Both the position numbers and the translations under genes were made by a program. From assembly GCA_947644195.1 (NCBI GenBank), contig CANRZB010000011.1, positions 1 through 64,000 of the forward strand: a stretch of 64,000 nt of DNA, read 5' to 3'. The notes beneath the pieces are model-generated. The model was not told the DNA's origin. It did not search any database and saw nothing but the letters and a program-made list of their open reading frames with translations. Shown one piece after another: positions 29,479-38,861 of this stretch (within the stretch, counting starts at the first letter, position 1; each line of letters opens with the position of its first letter). Source of the stretch: an uncultured Clostridium sp. GTDB taxonomy: Bacteria; Bacillota; Clostridia; Lachnospirales; Lachnospiraceae.

Positions 29479-30345
29479 ATGTATATCAATTCGGGATACC
29501 GAAACCACTCACTGGTTGATTTTAAAGACAAAAGCCGGCCGCTCATTGTAGGAAGTTGCGGAACCTACCGCCTGATTTCCCACCCCAAGCTGCCGACGTA
29601 TCGTCCCAAAGGACGGCTGGACTTTCAAATCATCTATATCGCCTCCGGGTGTGCACATTTTCACTTTGAGAATCCTGAAAATGACACGGTTGTCACTGCC
29701 GGAAATATTGTATTGTACCGCCCTAAGGAATTTCAAAAATATGAATACTACGGAGTTGATAAGACAGAAGTATACTGGATTCACTTTACAGGTAGTGAGG
29801 TAAAGAACATCTTAAGAAAAAATGGCTTACCTGATCATCAGCGGGTATTCCCTGTGGGCACCTCACTTGAATATGAACGTATCTTCAAACGAATTATTTT
29901 CGAATTACAGCAATGCCAAAAAGACTATGAAGAAATGTTGACACTGCTACTGCGCCATCTGCTGATTATCTTTCATCGTCAATTAACCAGAAAGCATGTA
30001 TTAAAAAATGAATTTTTAGACCGTGAAATGGATACCGCTGCCACCTATTTTAATGCGAATTATAATCAAGAACTCAATATCGAAGAATACGCTGCTTCCC
30101 GCGGGATGAGCGTAAGCTGGTTTATCCGTAATTTCAAAAAATACACCGGAACCACGCCCATGCAATATATTACGTCCATCCGCATTACCAACGCTCAGAT
30201 GTTATTAGAAACTACCAATTATGCGGTCAATGAAATTTCCCATATTGTGGGATATGACAACCCGCTCTATTTCAGCCGGTTATTTCGTAAGCAGAAGGGA
30301 TATTCCCCCTCGCAATACCGGAAACGGGAACATGGCCCATCATGA
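29479..30345 (+). CDS. AraC/XylS-family transcriptional regulator, probable lactose operon activator
   Basis: 288 residues from ATG 29479 (MYINSGYRN), with GGGAGG 10 nt upstream. The N-terminal cupin-like sugar-binding domain (about 20-150) includes LDFQIIYIASGCAHFHFE and a final TEVYWIHFTGSEV. The C-terminal double helix-turn-helix has LNIEEYAASRGMSVSWFIRNFKKYTGTTPMQYI and the conserved NEISHIVGYDNPLYFSRLFRKQKGYSPSQYR. It is divergently transcribed from lacZ, the standard position of a local sugar-responsive activator. Confidence 0.92.
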   Translation: MYINSGYRNHSLVDFKDKSRPLIVGSCGTYRLISHPKLPTYRPKGRLDFQIIYIASGCAHFHFENPENDTVVTAGNIVLYRPKEFQKYEYYGVDKTEVYWIHFTGSEVKNILRKNGLPDHQRVFPVGTSLEYERIFKRIIFELQQCQKDYEEMLTLLLRHLLIIFHRQLTRKHVLKNEFLDREMDTAATYFNANYNQELNIEEYAASRGMSVSWFIRNFKKYTGTTPMQYITSIRITNAQMLLETTNYAVNEISHIVGYDNPLYFSRLFRKQKGYSPSQYRKREHGPS

Positions 30346-30346
30346 C

Positions 30347-31060
30347 TTACCTCTGCATCCCATACATGGCAATACTGGCGGCAATCGGCAAATTCAAGCT
30401 GTCGATCCGGTCGGAATGAGGAATCACGACCGGCGTTCCTACCGCAGAGAATTCTGCGGGAAGTCCTGTCGCTTCATTGCCAAAAATCAGCGAAAAAACT
30501 CCTTTTGGCCGAATCTCCTGAAGGGGAGTTGCCCCATCCAGCATAAACGGATACAGCTCCCTCTCTCCAAACTGTTCCTGATATTCGGCAAAGCTGTCAA
30601 AATAAACGAATTCCGTAGAAAAAATCGCGCCCATAGAAGCACGCACCACTTTGGGATCAAAGGCATCCACCGCCGGACGGATAATCGCCATCTGTTCCAT
30701 GCCAAATCCCAGTGCACTGCGCATAATCGTTCCCATATTTCCAGAATTGGAAGGGTTTACCAGTACGATATGGGAATGGTCGTTCTGCAAATGACCGGAA
30801 AACTTTTGGAACTCACCGATGACATAGCAGTTTTCTTTCTGGGACAGTACATGGAAGATTTTGTCCGTATATACGACCTCTATGTTCTTTTCCTGGCAGG
30901 AACTCAACAATTTATCCAGAGTCTCCCCCGGTTTCATTGCGGAATGAATAAAAATCCGGGAAACCTCTGCCCCCCGGTACTTTAATAGTTCAAAAGTCAA
31001 GGTAATCCCCAATGCGTAAGATACCGGATCTTCCTTCCGGTAGCGTTTATAACCCGCCAT
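30347..31060 (-). CDS. TrmH/SpoU-family RNA 2'-O-methyltransferase
   Basis: 237 residues from ATG 31060 (MAGYKRYRKED), with GGAGG 5 nt upstream. It is a SPOUT knot enzyme with motif 1 NPSNSGNMGTIMRSALGFG, motif 2 FSLIFGNEATGLP and motif 3 SLNLPIAASIAMYG. The N-terminal part resembles an RNA-binding extension. The RNA target (rRNA or tRNA) cannot be read from sequence. Its stop is 1 bp from that of the convergent AraC gene. Confidence 0.9.
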   Translation of the reverse strand: MAGYKRYRKEDPVSYALGITLTFELLKYRGAEVSRIFIHSAMKPGETLDKLLSSCQEKNIEVVYTDKIFHVLSQKENCYVIGEFQKFSGHLQNDHSHIVLVNPSNSGNMGTIMRSALGFGMEQMAIIRPAVDAFDPKVVRASMGAIFSTEFVYFDSFAEYQEQFGERELYPFMLDGATPLQEIRPKGVFSLIFGNEATGLPAEFSAVGTPVVIPHSDRIDSLNLPIAASIAMYGMQR

Positions 31061-31140
31061 ATGTTCCTCCATTCGAAAGTAATAAAAGAGAGTTTCCTGA
31101 CAAACCCTCTTTCTATTTCCATCATGTAATTAACTGTTTT

Positions 31141-31593
31141 TTATTCCTGGATAAATACGTCTATCGTCAGATTACCAATTTCTGAAGAAAATGGAATACT
31201 AAACATGGTTTTTCCACTATCCTGGTAATTACTCCCCAGGGAATAACTCGGCGTCGTAATGTCAATAATGATATTGTTATTTGCAAATACGGTAGCTGCG
31301 TTACCCGCAATCATATTCCCCAACTCTGAAATTGCACTTTCACCAATCGCATCTATGGTGTCCACTGGCGTCATCATCATCTTGGAAACGACCCCCAACG
31401 CCGTCTGATGATCCAAATTCAATAAAACTTCACCGGTCAAATTTCCCACCAACCCCAGCTTAATCAATGAAGCATCTTCTAAATAAGCAATCTGCCGCAT
31501 AGATGGTTTGCCAATTTTCAGATCCAACATACACATATCTTTCATTATTTTACACACGGAAATAATAAATGGGTTAATGTGCTCTGCTTTCAT
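31141..31593 (-). CDS. CheX-like CheY-P phosphatase/chemotaxis protein
   Basis: 150 residues. The CheC/CheX/FliY phosphatase helix is visible as ESAISELGNMIAGNAAT with the expected E and N pair. The preceding strands (LVGNLTGEVLLNLD, SKMMMT) fit CheX. It should dephosphorylate CheY-type receivers. No cheA, cheW, cheY or flagellar gene is in the window, but two chemoreceptor genes are. It is transcribed from its own promoter upstream. Confidence 0.85.
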   Translation of the reverse strand: MKAEHINPFIISVCKIMKDMCMLDLKIGKPSMRQIAYLEDASLIKLGLVGNLTGEVLLNLDHQTALGVVSKMMMTPVDTIDAIGESAISELGNMIAGNAATVFANNNIIIDITTPSYSLGSNYQDSGKTMFSIPFSSEIGNLTIDVFIQE

Positions 31594-31627
31594 GCTCCAC
31601 CTCCACTAAATAGATCATCGTTGCCTA

Positions 31628-31709
31628 AGTACAACAAAACCGGCAAGTCCAACCGCCAATTACTTAATATTCGTTGTACTAGTATAGCAAAAAACCGAAT
31701 TTCTGTAAA
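31628..31709 (-). promoter_or_regulatory. cheX promoter and inverted-repeat leader
   Basis: Minus-strand TTTACA (31709-31704), 17 nt, then an extended -10 TGCTATACT with TATACT at 31686-31681. Immediately after, AGTACAAC (31680-31673) is mirrored by GTTGTACT (31635-31628), so the first 50 or so transcribed bases can close into a stem with a 37-nt internal region. It could be an operator half-site pair or an RNA leader. Confidence 0.55.
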
Positions 31710-31752
31710 TGTTAAATCCTCTCAGAAACCAAAAAAATTAGGTATTTCGACA

Positions 31753-32433
31753 TTATAATTGAAAGGTATCCCAAAACTCCTCACTGATTCTAACCTCACA
31801 TTTTTTCAGCCATCCTTCATATTTCTGCTTGAAACGTTCCATCAGCCTCTCCTGAATCCGGGCTTCTTTTTCCTCATCTGTCAGCTTATCGGAAAGATCG
31901 GTCTCCACATCATCGGTCGCAATATAGAACATTTTGTTTGCCAGAATATTATCCTGGTAGATCTCACTCAACCCTTGCACAGACAAGGAATACGCTTTGC
32001 GGTTTTCCTCCGTGACATTTTCCATCACGCGCTCTGCTTTCTGTAGAGCCTCATCAATCTCATCACCGGAAAGAGACACATCCTCTGCTTTTGCCTCTGT
32101 CTTAATGATCTTTAACTGAGTAATCATATTCACGATTTCCTGTTTCGCTTCTTCCCCAATCGTTCTCCCTGCGTCCAATTGGTATCCCCAGAGGGAATTC
32201 GTAAAATTCCCTTCATACTGTCTCTTAAGGAGGTAGCCATAATTCAACACTTCACTATAACGCACGCCCTCATTGCCCACAGCAATTACCAGGGAATTCT
32301 CTTTAATCTTTCCTGATTCCAGCCTGACACTGCTTCTTCTGGATTTCTTCTTATCGCCGCCACAGCCACCACACACTGCCGAAACTGCCAGGCAAATGCA
32401 GAGCCCCAAGATCACCGCTCTATTTTTCTTCAT
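31753..32433 (-). CDS. SurA/PrsA-N-like lipoprotein without a PPIase domain
   Basis: 226 residues from ATG 32433, with GGAGG 6 nt upstream. The hydrophobic signal sequence ends in CGGCGGD, a plausible though non-ideal lipobox with Cys24. The mature part (SLVIAVGNEGVRYSEVLNYGYLLKRQYE, then long helices) matches the chaperone N-domain of SurA/PrsA foldases, but there is no parvulin domain. It follows mfd with a 14-bp overlap, matching the pth-mfd-PrsA order common in Clostridia. It is likely an extracytoplasmic folding factor. Confidence 0.75.
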   Translation of the reverse strand: MKKNRAVILGLCICLAVSAVCGGCGGDKKKSRRSSVRLESGKIKENSLVIAVGNEGVRYSEVLNYGYLLKRQYEGNFTNSLWGYQLDAGRTIGEEAKQEIVNMITQLKIIKTEAKAEDVSLSGDEIDEALQKAERVMENVTEENRKAYSLSVQGLSEIYQDNILANKMFYIATDDVETDLSDKLTDEEKEARIQERLMERFKQKYEGWLKKCEVRISEEFWDTFQL

Positions 32434-35400
32434 ATAGTCCTCCAATTCCCCGGATCAGTTCGGATACCGTCTGAAATAATTCCTCTGCCGCCTGTTTCTT
32501 TTTGACATTGTTTGACGGCTTCTGTCGATAGAGGAAATAAGGCTCCTCGCCCTCCGTTGCTTTATACTTTAGTATACCCTGATATAATTCTAACATTTCC
32601 AGGACTTTTTCGGAAGCAATATTTTTCCCGGAATGTAAATAGATCTGTATGCCTGCTGGTTTTTGGCTGATCTGAGCAATCCCTGCCCGATGCGCCTCCG
32701 TTTTTAATAACGCTACACGCAGAAGATTTTCTGTGGACGCCGGAATCGTGCCGAAGCGGTCCTCTAATTCTTCCTGCATATCCGTATATTCCTCCGTGTT
32801 CTCAATACTGGCAATCCGTTTGTACATATCCAACTTCTGAAATTCACTGCGGATATAGGTTGCGGGGATATAGGCATCCATCTGAATATCAATCGTGGTT
32901 TCAAAATCCTGGTCTTCCGTGTCCTCCCCTTTCATCTGCCGCACTGCCTCATTAAGCATTTTACAATATAAATCATACCCCACGGCTTCCATATGACCGG
33001 ACTGTGCTGCACCTAATAAATTACCCGCACCTCGAATTTCCAGGTCGCGCATTGCCACCTTAATCCCGGAGCCCAGTTCCGTATATTCCCGTATGGCAGC
33101 CAGACGCTTTTCCGCCACCTCCCGCAGCATCTTTCCTCTCTGGTACATCAAAAAAGCATAGGCAGTTCGGTTCGAACGTCCCACTCTGCCCCGGAGCTGA
33201 TAGAGCTGGGACAGCCCCATCCGATCCGCATGGTCAATGATAATGGTATTTACATTCGCAATATCCAGTCCTGTCTCAATAATGGTCGTGGCAACCAGAA
33301 CATCAATCTCTCCGCTGATAAAAGACATCATGATATTTTCCAGCTGCCGTTCACTCATCTGTCCATGGGCAAATGCCACATTGGCATCCGGCACCATCTC
33401 AGCAATCTCCGCCGTAATCTCCTCAATTCGCTGCACCCGGTTATACACGTAATACACCTGGCCCCCTCGCGCCAGTTCCCGGTTTACTGCTTCCCGTATG
33501 ATTTCATTATTATGCTCCATGACAAAGGTCTGTATGGGAATCCGGTCAACCGGCGGTTCCTCCAACACACTCATGTCCCGGATTCCGACCAGGCTCATAT
33601 GCAATGTACGAGGAATCGGCGTCGCACTGAGCGTCAGCACATCCACATTCCCTTTCATCTGCTTAATCTTTTCCTTGTGCGTCACGCCAAATCGCTGTTC
33701 CTCATCCACAATAAGCAGTCCCAGATCACGAAATACAACATCTTTTGACAAAAGACGATGCGTGCCAATCACGATATCGACCTGCCCCTTACGCAGTAGA
33801 GACAACGTCTGTTTCTGCTGGGCCGGTGTTCGGAAACGGGATAACATTTCCACTCGCACTGGAAAATCCCCCAGCCGTTCCATCAGTGTATTATAATGCT
33901 GCTGCGCCAAAATGGTTGTCGGCACCAGAAAGGCAACCTGTTTCCCATCATTGACGGCCTTAAATGCAGCTCGAAGGGCAATCTCTGTCTTGCCATACCC
34001 CACGTCCCCACAGATCAGGCGATCCATGATTTTGTCACTCTCCATATCCCGCTTGACCGCTGCAATCGCATCGAGCTGATCCTGGGTTTCCTCGAACGGA
34101 AACAATTCCTCAAATTCATTTTGCCATACCGTATCGGCGCCAAAGGGAAAACCCTTTTGCTGCTGCCGCTTTGCATAGAGCTGCACCAACTCCTTGGCAA
34201 TTTCCTTGACAGCTCCCCGGACTCGGGTCTTCGTCTTGCTCCACTCCCGGGAATCTAGTTTATTGAGTTTCGGTGTCCTGGCGGCATCCTGACCGGCATA
34301 TTTCTGCAGAACATCCAGGCCAGATGCCGGCACATACAGATTGCCCCCGTCTCCGTATTCAATTTTGATATAATCCTTGATGACCTGATCGACCTCAATT
34401 TTCTCAATGCCCCGATAAACACCAAGTCCATGGTTTTCATGAATCACATAGTCACCCACGTTTAACTCATGAAAACTCTGAATTACTTTCCCATCATACT
34501 GCTTCTGTTTCCGGCGTTTTCGTTTCTGTCTGGCGCCAAAAATATCACTCTCCGTTACCACACAGAACTTAATATTGGCATAGGAAAATCCACGGCGCAG
34601 AAATCCATAGGACACCATGATCTGACCGGCTTCCAGAGGTTGATCCGGTATCTCCCGGTAAAAGGCAGGGACCTCGTACTCATTCAAATCCTGACTGAGA
34701 CGCTTTGCCCTGGTTCTGGATGCCGAGAGCAGCAGAACCCGATAACCATTCTTTTTCCAACGCTTGAGATCCTCTACCAGAAGTTCAAACTGTTTATTGT
34801 AGGAACCAACCGGCTGTACCTGCACCGCCAGTCTCTGGGAAATCGCAAAAACCCGGGGCAGCGTATCCAGCATGGAGAGCGCAATCAACGGTTTGCGAAG
34901 CAGCAATGCTGCAACCGTTTCTGCCGAATACAAAACCTCCATCTGTCCAGGCAGGATATATCCATTTTCCAAGCGATTTTCCATACTCTCACGGAATTCC
35001 TCCTCCACTGCCTCCGCTTTTTCCAGACACCGCACCGGTTCATCCATAAAATACAACGTTTCTTTCGGAAAACAATCAAACAGGGACTGTGTCTCTACCG
35101 GAAAATAAGACAGAAAAGCTTCCAGACCCATTCGTCCATCATATTGCTCATAGGTTTCCATTACCTCAGATAACATATCATGGAGCCGGTTTGCCGCATC
35201 AAACTTCTTTTGTTTCTTTAACTGTTCCAGCACATTTTGCTCATCCTGTTTCATCCTCGCAAATCCCTGCCGGATTTCCTGTTCCGACAAAATTAGCTCA
35301 GAGGCTGGAAATACCTGTAGCTCTTCGATACGCTCAATCGACCGCTGGCTCTCCACATCAAATGATCGGATCGTATCAATCTCATCCCCCCATAATTCTA

Positions 35401-35971
35401 CCCGGTATGGACAATCTTCTGTCACCGGAAAAATATCAACGATATCTCCCCGCACGGAAAAATCCCCCGGTGCCTCTACCTGTGCCTGCCTCTGATATCC
35501 CATATTGACTAATTGCTCGGAAAGCTGCTCCCTGTCAATAACTTGGGCCTCCGCTAACGTATGAGAAGCCTGTTCATAAACTGCCATCGCCAAAGTATAT
35601 TCCATACCGGCGTCCATCGTCGTAACAACCGTCCCCCCATCTCCCGAAAGCAGGGCACGAATTACCTTCAACCGTTCGATTGCCAGTGCATTGCCATGAA
35701 TATCGGCACTATAAAAAATCACATCTTTTGCCGGGTAGTACAATACTTCCCGGTCAAATATGCGATAATCTTCTACCATTTCCCTGGCACGTATTTCATT
35801 TGCTGCAATAATGACCCGCCACCGTTTCCGTCGTCCCAGACCATAGATGACATGACATTTTTGCGACTCCACACAACCGGACAGATGCAGGGGCAGTTTC
35901 CCCCGTTCCACCGCTTCCTGCGCACTCCGGTATGCATGGATTTCCTCCAGTGGTGCTATCAGCGTTTCCAT
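32420..35971 (-). CDS. mfd: Transcription-repair coupling factor Mfd
   Basis: 1183 residues from ATG 35971, with AGGAGGAT 9 nt upstream. Order: UvrB-like N-terminal domains, the RNA-polymerase-interacting CarD-like domain (LNVGDYVIHENHGLGVYRGIEKI), a RecG-like helicase with Walker A GDVGYGKTE, DEEQ box and VLTLSATPIPRTLHMS, the TRG motif region RGRVGRSNRTAYAF and a C-terminal TRCF domain. It removes stalled RNA polymerase and recruits UvrA. The uvrC gene lies nearby in the same direction. Confidence 0.97.
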   Translation of the reverse strand: METLIAPLEEIHAYRSAQEAVERGKLPLHLSGCVESQKCHVIYGLGRRKRWRVIIAANEIRAREMVEDYRIFDREVLYYPAKDVIFYSADIHGNALAIERLKVIRALLSGDGGTVVTTMDAGMEYTLAMAVYEQASHTLAEAQVIDREQLSEQLVNMGYQRQAQVEAPGDFSVRGDIVDIFPVTEDCPYRVELWGDEIDTIRSFDVESQRSIERIEELQVFPASELILSEQEIRQGFARMKQDEQNVLEQLKKQKKFDAANRLHDMLSEVMETYEQYDGRMGLEAFLSYFPVETQSLFDCFPKETLYFMDEPVRCLEKAEAVEEEFRESMENRLENGYILPGQMEVLYSAETVAALLLRKPLIALSMLDTLPRVFAISQRLAVQVQPVGSYNKQFELLVEDLKRWKKNGYRVLLLSASRTRAKRLSQDLNEYEVPAFYREIPDQPLEAGQIMVSYGFLRRGFSYANIKFCVVTESDIFGARQKRKRRKQKQYDGKVIQSFHELNVGDYVIHENHGLGVYRGIEKIEVDQVIKDYIKIEYGDGGNLYVPASGLDVLQKYAGQDAARTPKLNKLDSREWSKTKTRVRGAVKEIAKELVQLYAKRQQQKGFPFGADTVWQNEFEELFPFEETQDQLDAIAAVKRDMESDKIMDRLICGDVGYGKTEIALRAAFKAVNDGKQVAFLVPTTILAQQHYNTLMERLGDFPVRVEMLSRFRTPAQQKQTLSLLRKGQVDIVIGTHRLLSKDVVFRDLGLLIVDEEQRFGVTHKEKIKQMKGNVDVLTLSATPIPRTLHMSLVGIRDMSVLEEPPVDRIPIQTFVMEHNNEIIREAVNRELARGGQVYYVYNRVQRIEEITAEIAEMVPDANVAFAHGQMSERQLENIMMSFISGEIDVLVATTIIETGLDIANVNTIIIDHADRMGLSQLYQLRGRVGRSNRTAYAFLMYQRGKMLREVAEKRLAAIREYTELGSGIKVAMRDLEIRGAGNLLGAAQSGHMEAVGYDLYCKMLNEAVRQMKGEDTEDQDFETTIDIQMDAYIPATYIRSEFQKLDMYKRIASIENTEEYTDMQEELEDRFGTIPASTENLLRVALLKTEAHRAGIAQISQKPAGIQIYLHSGKNIASEKVLEMLELYQGILKYKATEGEEPYFLYRQKPSNNVKKKQAAEELFQTVSELIRGIGGLYEEK

Positions 35972-36003
35972 GAATAACGATCCTCCTGCTGCCGCCACAT
36001 ATT

Positions 36004-36570
36004 TTATGATCCATTAAATCGATTCATCGCCGCAGAGACATCCTCTGTCAGCATGATCTCACAGGCTTCCACAACCCGACCTAATGCCTCCCGGATTTCG
36101 GGTTCTTCCTCTCTCGAAAAGCGCCCCAGCACATAATCAGCCAGATCCCATCCTTTGGGCTTCTCCCCCACACCGATACGTATCCGCTTAAAATTTTGCG
36201 TACCCAGCCTAGCAATAATGTTCTTAATCCCATTATGCCCACCTGCACTGCCTTTTTCCCGGATACGCAACCTGCCCGGCGCCAGATTAATGTCATCATA
36301 GACCACAATCAGCTCTTGTTCGGGATCAATCTTGTAATAATCTACCAAAGCCCTCACACTGTCCCCGCTTAAGTTCATATAGGTCTGTGGCTCCGCTAAC
36401 AGAACCTTCTGTCCCTCAATATAGCCTCTGCCACAGACCGCTTTGTGTTCCCTCCGATCCAGGGAAATATTATAATGGTCGCACAGTGCCGTAATTGCCG
36501 AAAATCCTATATTATGCCTGGTTCCGGCATACTTTTGTTCTGGATTTCCCAAGCCTACAATGATATACAT
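36004..36570 (-). CDS. pth: Peptidyl-tRNA hydrolase
   Basis: 188 residues, the usual length. Active-site residues are visible: GLGNPEQKYAGTRHNIGF with Asn8 and the catalytic His19, PQTYMNLSG with the tRNA-contacting Asn, the general acid/base Asp in VYDDINL, and GSAGGHNGIKNII. It recycles peptidyl-tRNA. It sits between the HD-GYP-like gene (12 bp) and mfd (32 bp). Confidence 0.97.
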   Translation of the reverse strand: MYIIVGLGNPEQKYAGTRHNIGFSAITALCDHYNISLDRREHKAVCGRGYIEGQKVLLAEPQTYMNLSGDSVRALVDYYKIDPEQELIVVYDDINLAPGRLRIREKGSAGGHNGIKNIIARLGTQNFKRIRIGVGEKPKGWDLADYVLGRFSREEEPEIREALGRVVEACEIMLTEDVSAAMNRFNGS

Positions 36571-36582
36571 CGTTTCCTCCTG

Positions 36583-37722
36583 TTAATAGTTCCTTTTCTC
36601 CCGGCGTTCGCCGATTCGAACTACTTCGCCCGCATACTGTTCCAACAGATCCGGCTCTACCACATGACGGTTATCCATGGTCTTCATCACATCTTTAATC
36701 TGCATCTGCGCTGCTACTTCCTGCTCACCCAGATTGTAGATCTTGTTATCACGGAAAGATAATACAAATGGCTCCAGGACATCAATACCCGCTGTCAATA
36801 CCAGTCCCCGGTCACCATTAGTCAATTCAACACACACGCCCGGTTCCAGAATGTTGATACTATTTATCAATGCCTGCACCGTTTCCTGCATATAACCATT
36901 CGTTTCATCCATCAGAAAACGAAGTGCTGCCACATCAGAAGCCGGCTCCTCCTGGTAATTCATCGCTGTCAACTGATCAAAAGTCATTGCCGTGCGCAAA
37001 ATTTCCACTTCGGCATCTGCAAAACCGTCATCCGCATCCGCCTTTCCGCCCACATGATGTACTCTCTGTAAAATCTCGGTCAGAATCCGTTTTACTCCGG
37101 CATCCAGATAGCTATCTCTGGCAAACATCTGATAGGATGCCATATAATAAGTATTGATCTTTTTCTGCTCTTCTTCCGTCAACAGCAGGATCGGTTTTTT
37201 GCGCAGTGCAATCGGTATCAACAAGGTTCCGATATCATGCAGGATCGCAGCCACAACAATGTCGAGCTGTTCCTTGAACTCCAGTCCCATCTGTTTGGAC
37301 ATCAGGGCACACAGGATCGCCGTATTGAGGGAATGTTTATAAACATAATCCTCAACGCTTCGAAGATTCTGGATAAAATTAATCTTGTGATACAGTGTTC
37401 CGTAACTCTTGATAATCTGGTTGGCGAGCTGGTATAACTGCTCCGGCTCCTTCTGTTTGCCAACGGCATCCAAAATATCCTTAATCACAAAAACTGCCAT
37501 TGCCTGAAAACGCTCAAACTCAATATCCTCCTCGGACATCGGTGGTAATGGTTCTGCAGGTTCCAATACGTACACACCAATCAAATCAAAGTTCTGGATA
37601 CTGACAATACCCTGCGCTGTCAATCGGGAATCTCTCTCATACAACATAACGCCGCTCTTATTATAGATTGGTTTCGCAATTCTCATCCCTACTTTTAATT
37701 CATCTGACTTAATAAATATCAT
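36583..37722 (-). CDS. Degenerate HD-GYP domain protein
   Basis: 379 residues from ATG 37722, with AAAGGG 10 nt upstream. The N-terminal region has a small beta domain (DELKVGMRIAKPIYNKSG) typical of the DUF3391-like start of HD-GYP proteins. The HD core has HSLNTAILCALM and AAILHDIGTLLIP, but the HDIGK lysine is Thr, the next metal histidine falls in NTYYMASY, HHE reads HHVGG and the GYP motif is missing. The C-terminal third is a PilZ-like/extension domain (PGVCVELTNGDRGLVLTAG). It is probably a cyclic-di-GMP-related protein without full phosphodiesterase activity. It lies between hprK (17 bp) and pth (12 bp). Confidence 0.8.
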   Translation of the reverse strand: MIFIKSDELKVGMRIAKPIYNKSGVMLYERDSRLTAQGIVSIQNFDLIGVYVLEPAEPLPPMSEEDIEFERFQAMAVFVIKDILDAVGKQKEPEQLYQLANQIIKSYGTLYHKINFIQNLRSVEDYVYKHSLNTAILCALMSKQMGLEFKEQLDIVVAAILHDIGTLLIPIALRKKPILLLTEEEQKKINTYYMASYQMFARDSYLDAGVKRILTEILQRVHHVGGKADADDGFADAEVEILRTAMTFDQLTAMNYQEEPASDVAALRFLMDETNGYMQETVQALINSINILEPGVCVELTNGDRGLVLTAGIDVLEPFVLSFRDNKIYNLGEQEVAAQMQIKDVMKTMDNRHVVEPDLLEQYAGEVVRIGERREKRNY

Positions 37723-37739
37723 GGCAAACACACCCTTTC

Positions 37740-38699
37740 TTAATTATTTTTTTTGCTTTTTTCTGCCAGATTGTTTGTAACACGGTTATATAACTCTAAC
37801 GCAGCATTGTATCCCATCTTTTTCTGCCGGTGGTTTACTGCTGCGGATTCACAGATGATCGCTACATTCCGCCCAGGCCGGATCGGAATGGAATGACAGA
37901 CGACCTTATTGCCCAGGAATTCAATATACTGCTCCTCTAATCCCAGACGATCATATTCCTGCTCTTTGTCAAATTCCTCCAGCTTGATCACCAGATTGAT
38001 CTCCTTTTCATTCCGCACACTCTCCACCCCAAAGAGAGACTTGGCGTCGATAATGCCAATCCCACGCAGCTCAATGAAATGTCTGGTAATATCGGGAGCC
38101 ATACCAATCAGGGAACTGTCGCTGACCCGTTTGATTTCCACCACATCATCCGAAACTAACCGATGTCCGCGGTGAATCAATTCCAATGCCACCTCAGACT
38201 TACCGATACCGCTTTCCCCCATAATCAGAACGCCTTCTCCATAGATATCCACAAGGACACCATGCATAGTACAGCTTGGCGCCAATGCGCCGTTCAGCCA
38301 ACGAATCAACTCAGCCATAAAATAGGAAGTCGCCTTCTTGCTCTGCAGTAACGGTACCTGGAATTCCACTGCCAGATCCTTGAACTGCTGTTCAATCATA
38401 ATCTCCCGGCAAAAGATAATACAAGGAGGTTTGGCAGTTTCCTCGCTGCCTGCCATAATTCTCTTCATCATGGAAACACTGTACTCGATCCCTTTCTGTT
38501 GCATATACGTGTTTTCCACATGACCGATAATCTGAATTCTTCCCGAATCAAAATAGTCGAAAAACCCTGCCAGCTGCAATGCAGGACGGTTTACATCCGC
38601 CTGTGTAATATGGATTTCTTCAATAGAAATCTCCGGCGTGCAGTTCTCCAATTCCAGCTTCTCTACCAATTGCTTTAACGCTACACTGTGTCCTTCCAT
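37740..38699 (-). CDS. hprK: HPr kinase/phosphorylase
   Basis: 319 residues from ATG 38699, with AGGAGG 4 nt upstream. The C-terminal kinase has H146 (MHGVLVDIYG), Walker A GESGIGKS (161-168), HRLVSDDVVEI and the signature ELRGIGIIDAKSLFG. The C-terminal helix IRPGRNVAIICESAAVNHRQ is typical. It phosphorylates Ser46 of HPr to set carbon catabolite repression. It is the first gene of the hprK/HD-GYP/pth/mfd/PrsA-like run. Confidence 0.96.
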   Translation of the reverse strand: MEGHSVALKQLVEKLELENCTPEISIEEIHITQADVNRPALQLAGFFDYFDSGRIQIIGHVENTYMQQKGIEYSVSMMKRIMAGSEETAKPPCIIFCREIMIEQQFKDLAVEFQVPLLQSKKATSYFMAELIRWLNGALAPSCTMHGVLVDIYGEGVLIMGESGIGKSEVALELIHRGHRLVSDDVVEIKRVSDSSLIGMAPDITRHFIELRGIGIIDAKSLFGVESVRNEKEINLVIKLEEFDKEQEYDRLGLEEQYIEFLGNKVVCHSIPIRPGRNVAIICESAAVNHRQKKMGYNAALELYNRVTNNLAEKSKKNN

Positions 38700-38788
38700 A
38701 ATCCTCCTCATTTCTGCAAATCATATCCCTGATTCACTGATGCACTGATATGCCAATTTACTGCCTTTGACTATCATGCAATGATCTC

Positions 38789-38861
38789 CTAGTGTACTGA
38801 CCTGTTGATATCTGGCAAAACTCCAGAGATTTGACTGAATATCAGCCGGTCAATACGCTAG
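38789..38861. repeat. Imperfect hairpin repeat at the uvrC 3' end, copy A
   Basis: CTAGTGTACTGACC (38789-38802) faces GGTCAATACGCTAG (38848-38861) with two non-Watson-Crick positions. TGATAT (38806-38811) and ATATCA (38839-38844) pair inside. The right arm contains the uvrC TAG stop. The first 21 bases recur exactly at 40806-40826. Confidence 0.6.
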
